Source: Erigeron canadensis (Eukaryota > Streptophyta > Magnoliopsida > Asterales > Asteraceae). Taken from it: DNA of 64,000 nt. Made by a program: the position numbers and the translations under genes. The DNA is taken from positions 5,518,001 to 5,582,000 of the forward strand of contig NC_057765.1 in assembly GCF_010389155.1 (NCBI RefSeq). The letters run 5' to 3'. The number at the start of each line of letters is the position of its first letter. Within the stretch, counting starts at the first letter, position 1. Of the stretch, positions 55,240-64,000 are shown piece after piece. A model generated the notes under the pieces. The model was not told the DNA's origin and did no database searches. It was given only the letters and a program-made list of their open reading frames with translations.

Positions 55240-56577
55240 AGGTTTAATCACTGGATGACTAACGTATTTTCACTCATATACATGGTTGCCCATTAAACTA
55301 GAATATTGATGTGTATTACCCACAAACTTTTCGAATTTGTACATGACTAAATCTTCAAATGTTCTTCATTGCTGCTTCTCTCTCATATTCAATTATTCAT
55401 ACTTGCCTCTCTCTCATCATCATAAAACTCAGAAACACAAATCTTTAACAAAAAACCCAGATCTTGTTGACCTAAAAAGATTAAAAAATAAAAAAAGAAG
55501 AATAAAAGAAACCCCACCAGATTAGGAAAAATAACCTAAAAAAGAATTATTAATTTTTTCCCCTTGAATTACATTCACCAAATACAAACAATAATCAGAC
55601 TTATCATATATATAACACTGCTTCTTTCTTCTAAACAAAAAAGAAAAAAAAAAAACAAACAAAATAGCCTATTAATTAGAAGTGGCGTGATGACCTGCTG
55701 CTTATTTCTCCCTTGGGCAGCCGACCGCTTTTCCGACCTATATCCATACACACCGTCTTCCATATGTATATATTCTGTCCAAAACCTAAAAATAGGTAAT
55801 TATGTTATATATCTAAGATTCATATATATATATATATATATAGGGAAGTGATATTTGTACCATTTGTTTTGATTGTTGTACCACACTTGTGTAATACTGG
55901 ATTGTACAATCAGCTGTAAAATTTGTACATTGTGGTACATCAATCAGAAACAGTGGTACGAATATCTCTTCCCATATATATATGATATTGAAATAATCAG
56001 GGAATAATAATGATGGTGGTGGTCCGGTCTCTTGGACGGCTTAATGGTGGTGGTGGGGTCTGATGGTGGAAAGGATTTGAGGATGGGTAGATGTACAAAT
56101 ATGGATTATATATGATCATATAGACATCAAGACATGGATGGATACAAACGCAGTACATACACATAAACATATAATGTATAGATGATAGATGTATGGATGG
56201 TGAAAAAAATAACTAGATGGATATAGATGATATTTTAATGTACAGATGCAAGTGGGAGATATAGAATATAGATGATATGACTTTTTTATTGTTTATTTTT
56301 AAGATTAATCATGGATCTAGATGTATATATCGATGAGTTTTTATAAATCCTAAAGATTTGATTTTGTTTATTTTTCAGATCTGGGTTTTATGATGATGAG
56401 AGAGAGGCAAGTATGAATAATTGAATATGATAGAGAAGCAGCAACGAAGTTTTTTTTAAGGTTTAGTCAACCATGTACAAATTTAAAAAGTTTGTTGGTA
56501 ATACACATCAAAATTCGAGCTTAATGGACAACCATGTACAAAAGTAAAAGTAAGTTAGTCATTTAATGATTAATCCC
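55240..56577. mobile_element. Mutator-like non-autonomous element, 1338 bp
   Basis: Flanked by perfect 9-bp duplications TATAAAAAT (55231-55239, 56578-56586). Ends AGGTTTAATCACTGGATGACTAAC and, reversed, GGGATTAATCATTAAATGACTAAC. The terminal inverted repeats extend about 200 bp (ATTCAATTATTCATACTTGCC at 55389 against the reverse near 56415). 9-bp duplications and long inverted ends are Mutator-type hallmarks. No transposase frame is present. A short MITE is nested inside. Confidence 0.8.
55844..55974. mobile_element. Short MITE, copy 2, nested in the Mutator-like element
   Basis: Ends GGGAAGTGATATTTGTACCA and TGGTACGAATATCTCTTCCC. It matches the family at 2675-2812, including the internal GTACCACA/TGTACAATCAGCT-like words. 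An (AT)n tract borders it on the left. Confidence 0.75.
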
Positions 56578-56703
56578 TATAAAAATGTATTTTCTTTTAC
56601 CACCCTTGATTTCATTCTTTGCAAATCTTGCTTCAACCTCCTGTACTTCCCGTTTATCCATAAGCATTCCCTCAAGTATTTTTTCAACCTCAATATACGA
56701 AGC
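56560..56703 (-). pseudogene. Exon-like fragment of unknown gene
   Basis: From a TTTGTAG acceptor at 56703 the minus strand reads ASYIEVEKILEGMLMDKREV and then VEARFAKNEIKGGKRKY, charged and helix-prone. It runs into the end of the Mutator-like element and a stop. It looks like true coding sequence cut by the insertion. I do not recognise the family. No neighbouring exon was found. Confidence 0.4.
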
Positions 56704-56876
56704 CTACAAAATTAAACACATTGAGTTAGTTCGACATAATATTTAACAAAGGATTAAACTTGCACATTATATTTAACAAATACTAGTTCGACATGATATA
56801 GTAATGGGAAATAACCATTAGCACGTATACTTTGTATGTTAGACAGTCGAAATGTTTATGCATGCTAATCAAGGAT
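56704..56876. other. Short spacer
   Basis: AT-rich, 3' of the second GLR copy. Confidence 0.4.
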
Positions 56877-59132
56877 TTACTTGTTCACATGTAGCTTAGC
56901 TAGTTCTTTCGGCTCCGCTGCTTCTTCATCTTGTTCTTGGACTTTCTTATTTCCTTTAAAGTGGGAAATTTCTGATGCGATAATAGCAACTATCATCACA
57001 ATCCCAATGAATATTAATAATCCGAGAAAACTTTGAACATCAAGACTTTGTGGAAGATCACTATTAGGTTGTGATTCATCAGGAGTGGATATTCCAAGAT
57101 ACTTTTTCTTCATATCTATCATAATATCACTTTCGGTGACATTGATGACTGCCTCGGAAAAGATTTTTAATAGAGGTGATTCATGGGCGAATGCCTGACA
57201 TCGATATGTAACACATGAAGTTAGTTAAGGTTGTTATTTCATGATGGTGTGCGTAAGAGTGGAAATCAATTTAAAGTAAAATTATCTATCTAATCATTGT
57301 AGAAAAAAAAAAATTTTTGTCCCTAAAGCCACTAAAAGTTGCCAAATGTGTAAATTAACTGCTCAATAACTTTCTTTTTGATAAAAGCCATTGAACTCAT
57401 TTCTATCGAATTGACATGGTGTTTGTTTTAAATCTTAATTATCTTGATGAGAAAATATCCCAATGTAAAAAGTTATTAAGGTCGATCTATTTGTTTTAGG
57501 CTTTTTTTTAGAACGACAAAATATCATATTTTTATTCTTGGCTTACTCAAATGCCTGAGATGAAACTGCTACTCTTTAGCCTGCATGTGATTTACTTTTG
57601 ACTAAGCATGAATTCCTCTATTAAGTGTCATAAAACCACTACATATACCAGCCACATAGGTATAAACTGGAAATGGCGATTCCGCTTTGGCTTCATGTCA
57701 TAGTCTAGATTTGACAATCTTGAGTATACTAAGTTTACAAATTATTATATTGACCATACCAAAATTACAAACACTATTAAAGTGTAAGGCTAAACCCAAA
57801 AAATTCCAGATTATGAAAGTACTTAACATCATCTCTCAAAGCATAAAAAAATGAGATAAAGATGAAAAAACTTTGAAAGAGATAAAAGAATGGACTTACA
57901 AATGCAATTCCGGATTCCTGATTAATAGGTCCATATTTCGTGTAGCCAGACCCATACTTGGAAAGGAAGAGATCAATGTAAGGGAGCTCATCATATACAA
58001 CATTTACGCTATGATTGGATAGTGCAATTTTGTACTCTTTATAACCATTGAGCGATCGTAGCTTGTTTTGATTAATATTGTGTCGTTCAATAATAAGATC
58101 TTTAATAAATGACCCGTCTGGATATCCTACATTTTCAACGCTTGTAGGTAATTTGGGACGCAATTGATTAAGTGTCAACCATGAGGATAAAGTGGCTGTA
58201 AAAACTTGAAATACTATGAATATCATACAAAACCACATAACTAGAACCACTTTCGAGCATTTGTTAAATATCTTTCCTGCAAAATGAATGAAAAAAATTA
58301 ACTTTCTTAGTGCTTTCCAGTATGTCTCCTTAAATTCAAATGTATTGTTTAAGCAAGAACTAATATAATAAAAAACTATATTACCTAAACTAGAAGATGG
58401 TTACATGAATTTTACGCTAAATTGAAACAAAATTACACACTAATTAACCTTTGTGATTCCTTCAAATCAGGGGTTTAATGATATTCCAGTTGTGATACTT
58501 TTAAACATAAATACCGATTAACCTTTGATCGTCTTTAATATTTGGAACTTTAAGAATTTGGTATCTAGGGTTACGGGTGAAAAGGGAATGGGTGGAATAC
58601 TCCCACGTCTCTCTGCTCTTAATTATATTCCTAGCTATTATCTTCAAAAAGATGGAAATCTATGGAAAAAATTATATAGATAAAGCAATTATTTGGAAAG
58701 ATTTTATTTAAATTTAGTAACTATAAGATTGATAAAACTTTTGGAATCTATGGAATAAGAACATTGAAAAGAAGCATTCAACTATTAATGTATCTTGATC
58801 TTAATATGAGTAGTACCTTCTTCGAAGAAGAATGTCGAAATAGGAAACCACATGATCATGATGAGGTGCCTATAGAACGGGCTAGCAAATTTAGGGTTCC
58901 CAGCTCGGTATTCTAAAATGGCAAGCGTGATTCCGAATAAGATAAACGCACAAGCTAGTGTGATCCATAGTCTGTTGGTAAATGGTCTTAAGAAGGTCTT
59001 GAACGTTTGGTGTGATTCTTGTGTAGCATCCACCAGCATATAAACTTCAGAGCTTAGATAGGGAGGTGTAAATGAAACATATTGAGCTCTATTTCCCCGT
59101 ATAGTGGAATCACCTCCTACGGCCTCGCAAGG
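56877..59132 (-). pseudogene. Second GLR copy, exons 3-5 only
   Basis: Exons 59132-58817 (316 nt), 58276-57900 (377 nt) and 57194-56877 (318 nt) keep the splice sites and phases of the intact gene and have no stops. They encode GDSTIRGNRAQYVSFTPPY, M1, the pore loop (LIMIMWFPISTFFFEEG), M3 (FTATLSSWLTLNQLRP), YDELPYIDLFLSKYG and M4. Exon 4 is 6 nt longer than in the intact copy. Exons 1 and 2 (signal peptide and S1) are not found. A copia tail relic begins only about 150 bp upstream (59282), suggesting that the insertion or a linked deletion removed them. It could still be a gene if exons 1-2 lie beyond the assembly gap at 61417, but that would need an intron over 2 kb. Confidence 0.8.
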
Positions 59133-59281
59133 CTATAACATATAAAACTAATCATTAGATATTTGAGCTTATAAACTTCTATCATATCACATGGTGCTAC
59201 AACAAAATCATTATTTTTCCGCATTTATATATGCGGACAATGCAGTTCACCCTTTCAGGTATATAAAAAAAAACATCAATT
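59133..59281. other. Remnant of intron 2 of the second GLR copy
   Basis: AT-rich sequence 5' of exon 3; contains a short GCGGA/TCCGC hairpin around ATTTATATAT. Confidence 0.35.
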
Positions 59282-60050
59282 GTGCATTTAAGAGCTATTT
59301 GGTTCATAGATCTCAATAATCTAAGGCTATGGTATATATTATATGTGAATTTAAACCGTTTTCTTACTCATACTTGGGTATTGGTTCTCTTAGAAAACCA
59401 AATGCACAAATTATCTACGGTGTTTCCTATCAACCGGCACATCGATTATGCTCATATAATTTGGACCAACCTTATCAAACTTATCAACAAGAAACGCAAT
59501 TACACCAAATACATCCCTTATGCTCATTTTCTTTCCATCCTCATTAATCAATATCTTACTAACCAATCCACGTATCCACCAAATTAATCAATTACACTTG
59601 CAAATGAACCACTGTGATTCTAAGCACAATAAAAATATGGGCATTCATATCACGCTAACTTCAATACTACTTAACCAACACAAATTCAATTCCACCAAAA
59701 CGACTTCGATCGATCCACAGTGACCTTGCGCAATCGAGAATTGGTTACTTGTATGGATCCTGAATAATCACAACCCCTTCCCCCACGAGCGCATAACATA
59801 TCTAGTGAGAGGTCTCGTATGCAAGAGTCTAAACAAAAATCTACGTCAATTCACACTAAAAGGGGAGATTGTTAAGAAATATTGATGTGTTGAATTGTAA
59901 GTTATGTAGATTCTAGAGGGATTATTATTTAAACCCAATTCTTGGGTTTGTAAATCCCAAAGATTGGCTGTGATGTAATCTTTGCAATCATTTATAAAAA
60001 AAATATTCTTTTTCCTGATATTCTATTTTCAATTCCTTAGACTATTAGGA
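59282..60050 (+). mobile_element. Copia 3' tail relic
   Basis: Plus-strand frames contain HIDYAHIIWTNLIKLINKKR and IPYAHFLSILINQYL, which recall a post-pol ORF type I associate with Asteraceae copia elements. AAAGGGGAGATTGTTAAGAA at about 59860 is a typical copia polypurine tract followed by an LTR start (TGTTAAG at about 59872). The LTR end is unclear (about 60050). Gag and pol are missing. Confidence 0.45.
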
Positions 60051-61023
60051 ATGAGGCATTATTTGCCAATTGGACGCCGAAAAAATGATGTGAAACGCAG
60101 GCCACATCACCCCGTGAGGCATTCCGGCCAATAAAAAAGCCTCCCCCGCATCATATATTAGACGCACGTCTAGTGTTTCTTTTTGGAGCCAAACGGGTAT
60201 TTCAAGGGGGTAACGGCTAGCAGTGATACAAATACATACATGTATACATACTGATAATGCTCCAACGAGATAAATAGAAGAAGACGAAGGAAATTAGACA
60301 ATTGAGTAAATTGAATGTTAGTGTTCACGTGATTCACTTATACTTATAACTAGTTATGTTCGTGTTCTAGGAAATATAATGTTGTTTTTAAAAATCGTAT
60401 ACATAAGATACATTCGTTTCTTGATTAAACGTGTTTCTGAAATATATTGTCGTGTACAAATATATGAATAATAAACATTTACGTTATCAAATCTATGAAT
60501 AGTTGAAGAAAAACCGAATGTTAATTATATATGAACTATATATGACTAATTGAAAAAAGTGACAAAACAGGATAAACATATATGAAAACACATTAAAATT
60601 ATAGTATTATATGAAATATAAAAAGAAATAAAAAGTACAATATAAATCATTATAAAATAAAAGACAATAAAACCCGAATACCATTATATATATATATATA
60701 TATAGAAAAGAATAACGAATTTTTTAACTGGAAACAATAATATTTATTGAAAAAGGAGAAAGTCAAAGCCATTACACCCGTCTTATGGTATCTGCCCAAC
60801 CTTCAATCTGCCCTAGGGGTGGTGTAGCCGGCGCATGCCAACTTCATTGGCTGATGTTGACACCCACCCTACCTTATCCCTTAAGCCTAATGAGAGTTTA
60901 AAAAGTTGATTTTGGTTGAGTTAATTAAGTTAAGAGAGATAAATCAGTTTTTTAATTAATAGTTAGTGAGTTGAGTTTTGATGAGAATGATCTTAAGATA
61001 TCAAGTTGAAAAATCTCAACTCT
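60051..61023. repeat. Non-coding stretch with (TA)n
   Basis: AT-rich; (TA)n at 60684-60702. 60735-60880 has moderate GC but no supported feature. Confidence 0.4.
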
Positions 61024-61318
61024 TAGGGCGCAATTTGTTCACAGATTCTGATGGAATCTGTTGGAATTGAAATTGAATTCCATTCCATAATATGTTTGGT
61101 TGTCAAAAGAGGATGGAATTTTATTCCATTGGAATGTAAACATTACAACAATTGACAAAATCTCCATTCCTTGGGGTTATTGGATGAAATTGATTTTTCA
61201 TTCTCTTAAATTTTAAGAAAACAAAAACATTTATCAAATTCCATTTCTTCGGAATCTAATTCTGATGACAAACTTCATTCCTTACAAAAAACATTTTGTG
61301 AACCAAACGCGCTCTTAG
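61024..61318. mobile_element. hAT-like MITE
   Basis: The left end TAGGGCGCAATTTGTTCACA mirrors the right end (reverse complement AAGAGCGCGTTTGGTTCACA). About 295 bp with no ORF. CTCTTAG borders the right side and AACTCTTAG the left, a probable target duplication. Confidence 0.55.
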
Positions 61319-61416
61319 ATTATTCATTACCGAGGGTAATGATCCAAAGACAATCATTGAATTTTCCAACTTAAGTACTTGAGGGATCTAATCCCACATA
61401 AATACCCATTTAAATG

Positions 61417-61516
61417 NNNNNNNNNNNNNNNNNNNNNNNNNNNNNNNNNNNNNNNNNNNNNNNNNNNNNNNNNNNNNNNNNNNNNNNNNNNNNNNNNNNN
61501 NNNNNNNNNNNNNNNN
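61417..61516. other. Assembly gap of 100 N
   Basis: Exactly 100 undetermined bases, the usual placeholder for a gap of unknown size. The distance and order of sequences on either side are therefore uncertain. Confidence 0.98.
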
Positions 61517-63309
61517 GAATGCTGATTCATATTAAATCTCTCAAAGAACTAATTTTGTAAGTTTGTGTCTGTAAATAGCTAGAGTCATAAAAATACAAAA
61601 AGAGTTCTTAGTGTCATAAAAATAACCATAAAAATGTGAAAATGACAAAATGACAAAAATATGAAGAGATTTGAGTTAATGCTGTAAGATGATTAGAAGT
61701 GAGGATACTTAGCTTTTAAGTCTGCTTAATCGTAATATAACTGCTTAGTTCAGTGATTACAATTTGGGATATATTGGTAGACACAAAGTAGCAAGGTTTA
61801 CTTAATCTGAACTTAAATTATACAATGTTCTTGTGGGAAACATATTCAGATATATGGCTGAGAATGCTTGCTTTTCAGTAATGAATTGATCTAGTCCTTA
61901 AATTTTGTGAAAGAACTAGCATTACTATAAGATTTGTTCAATGTATAGGCAAAAACCTCTACCAATCATGAGCATGAAAGCTAAATGTGATATTGTTTAT
62001 GCAAATGAAATGAATGTAAATTAAGGGGCTAATGTGGTCTTTGAGATTCGGACAAGTATGTCCTCGGGGTGTTTTTGTATACCTAGCCTACCTAAAGCTT
62101 CCAACTTGGGATAGGTTGTCAGAAAGTTCGCTACATGAGTCTCATAGAAAATCACGGGTTCCTTATAAATAATGAAATGCAAAAGCAAATAAGTTAAATC
62201 ACAAAGTAATTAATTTCAGTTATCTAAAAAATGTCTCATGATTTGTTATGGATGTTTTGGAATATACATTGAATTTTTGTTATCTTAGTGCTTGTATCGA
62301 TTACGGAAGTATATCTGAATGTGGGTCACATAAGTTCGCAAACTATTCAATGGCATATTAAGCTACTCGGGTTACATGGTGACTGTCCTTGGCCAGGGTA
62401 TGTCGAAAGTGTCATAACTCAAAGGAAACTGAAAGTACCGAGTGTTTAAGAGGACAAGTATATCGGTAATCGTGGTTGAATCACTGTTCATAATTAATAA
62501 TAAGAGAATTATTTCTCACTTGCAGACTTATGTAAATGCTAATCTGATCTAATCTGCAGAAACTTAAGATTTCTTGTAAATAAATAAAGTAGCTTAGTTT
62601 ATTCTTATTTTTATTTTTTTTTCTTTTTATTTTGTTTCTTTTCTTTTTATTTTTGTAATAAGTGTCAGTTTGTGTGTCAAACTAGTTCTTATTGCACGAG
62701 AGATTTGATAAGCATTAAAAGTTAAAATTCTTAGTGAATTATATAAGTCTTGTTGCTTACGGTATTAATGTTTTAAAAGATGGATTTTCTAATTTAATAC
62801 ATACGTTGTTTAACTTAGAAAACGAAATGTTTTGAAAAATTGAAAAGTCAAAATATTTTTGAATGTGTTTCAAGTATATTATTTTTGAAATTTCAATTGT
62901 TAGTGGTTGATAAGTATGCTTGACAAAGATTGGACTTGCCTTAGATCTTGTAATGGTTACTAGGTTAAGTTTTTGGTTGTTTTGCATATTTATGATATTT
63001 TTATTGTTTTTGGTGCATTGATGAAGTTTGTTAAGTGTGCAGGTTACAGATAATAAACTCATTTTAAATGTAATTGGCATCAAAAATTTCAGATTGTGAT
63101 TGAAGGCAAAATTGTTTTCGCTTGCTTATTGGAATTGCATTGCGACGGACAATAAAAGTTGCTCAGAAATTACAAGAACTGTGTTACAAGGATGGATTGC
63201 CTTGTAATTAACCTAAAACTTAGTGTGATAGGTTATAGTTTTATTATCAAAATCACAACCTAAGATGTAATGTGATGGTTGTTGATATGATATTTTGTAA
63301 TGCATTAGA
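61517..63309. other. Non-coding stretch
   Basis: AT-rich, with T-rich runs near 62615-62655. No ORF, RNA gene or repeat boundary could be supported. Confidence 0.4.
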
Positions 63310-64000
63310 CATTAAAATGCTTTGCATTTCTGCGACGGTGCTCTACGTCGTATGGGGTATACTGGAGCTATTTCTCATCCATAATTCAGGAATCATCTTC
63401 GTGGCAAATGGAAGCTTCTTGCTTACTACTTATTGAGGTCTCTTAGTCATCGGAGTGCAGATCATGATCAGTTGAACATTTTTACTGCTTCTCAGGTGGT
63501 TGCTCTTGTACTGAACAAGCCCTACAGCTTTTCCCAGTACATCTATGACAATTCTGTAAAGCAGTTGAGAGTATTTGGGAACGATAAGAAATTCTTCTTA
63601 TTTCCAAGATTTGTTTTGATAATCATTCGGCGCAAAATAGCAGATTTACCGTTTGATGGTTCTACTTTCAATTTGGGTAGTCTGACTCACAAGGTGTTTG
63701 TTGAGAGTATGAAGTGCTTTGCAGGTCATGGTGTTCCTGATAATGTTGCCAATCCACCATTGTTCGGTCATCTCATAAATCCTGGCTATGTTGCTCCTCG
63801 ACAAGGTTGGGAAGGTGAAGCACTTGCTGCTGCTGCTGCTGCTGATGATCAGGCTCAGGAAGATCCTCAAGAAGAGCGAGCTGATCAGTTTGAGGGACTT
63901 AATGATGTTCCTCTGTATGCTGGTGATTTGTAGCATGATTCTGATATGGACGCTCTCATGGAGGATATTGATGATCCTACAAATCTTGTACCACCATCTA
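63310..64000 (+). pseudogene. C-terminal part of a copia-type post-pol ORF
   Basis: From about 63330 the frame reads CDGALRRMGYTGAISHP, a TAA, then GKWKLLAYYLLRSLSHRSAD. An open stretch of at least 166 codons follows (QYIYDNSVKQLRVFGNDKKF, FPRFVLIIIRRKIADLPFDG), with an Ala-run and an acidic C-terminal part. A TAG at 63931 is followed by more in-frame acidic sequence to the window edge (DMDALMEDIDD). The start matches in style the end of the ORF at 9521-9991 (LLDMGVLA), so I infer the two are halves of one protein type. Function unknown. Confidence 0.5.

Noticed and set aside
55564..55851. A 95-codon frame inside the Mutator-like element
   Set aside because: Low-complexity Lys/Asn and Tyr/Ile runs, no homology; not a captured gene as far as I can see.
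62757..63083. A 108-codon minus-strand frame
   Set aside because: AT-driven composition, no motif, no splice or promoter support.

Overview
The window looks like nuclear DNA of a dicot plant: it is AT-rich, has spliced genes with GT..AG introns, and is mostly nested LTR retrotransposons, MITEs and gene relics. The copia post-pol ORFs, the Athila-type Ty3 element and the TGTAACACCCCG-type LTRs fit a daisy-family (Asteraceae) genome. That is a recollection of element style, not a search result. No tRNA, rRNA or CRISPR feature was seen.

Layout. 1-3.9 kb: a possible exon at the left edge, an orphan first exon of a glutamate-receptor-like (GLR) gene, three MITEs and a SINE-like repeat. 3.9-13.1 kb: a broken Ty1/copia element (copia-1) bounded by the target duplication ATCTT. 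Part of its pol is inverted, it has a post-pol ORF, and its 3' LTR is split by a solo LTR. 13.4-24.6 kb: an Athila-type Ty3/gypsy element with decayed gag-pol, a possibly spliced post-pol gene and a stub of its 3' LTR. 24.6-31.5 kb: a second copia element on the minus strand (copia-2), related to copia-1, with the RT catalytic box deleted. 31.5-35 kb: CG-rich and CACTA-like repeat arrays, then a 2.36 kb LTR-like unit flanked by ATAAT.

35-59 kb is the genic part. A relic of the last exon of a diacylglycerol kinase (DGK) gene and a LINE relic precede an apparently intact five-exon minus-strand gene (37375-40618, 474 codons). That gene encodes a GLR-type channel with a signal peptide, ligand-binding lobes and membrane segments but no amino-terminal (ANF-type) domain. 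After a solo LTR and a second copy of the 2.4 kb LTR-like unit come a relic of GLR exon 5, a long DGK pseudogene (49683-54182, two frameshifts), a duplicated DGK exon, a 1.34 kb Mutator-like element with 9-bp target duplications, and a second GLR copy with only exons 3-5. The repeated order DGK(+) then GLR(-) suggests a segmental duplication.

59.2-64 kb: a copia tail relic, a hAT-like MITE, a 100-N assembly gap (61417-61516), and at the right edge a fragment that looks like the C-terminal half of the copia post-pol protein.

The intact host gene most worth attention is the GLR lacking its amino-terminal domain. Across the transposable elements, two patterns recur: each family carries its own short word repeated many times in noncoding parts, often palindromic, and post-pol ORFs are preceded by what look like their own promoter and leader.
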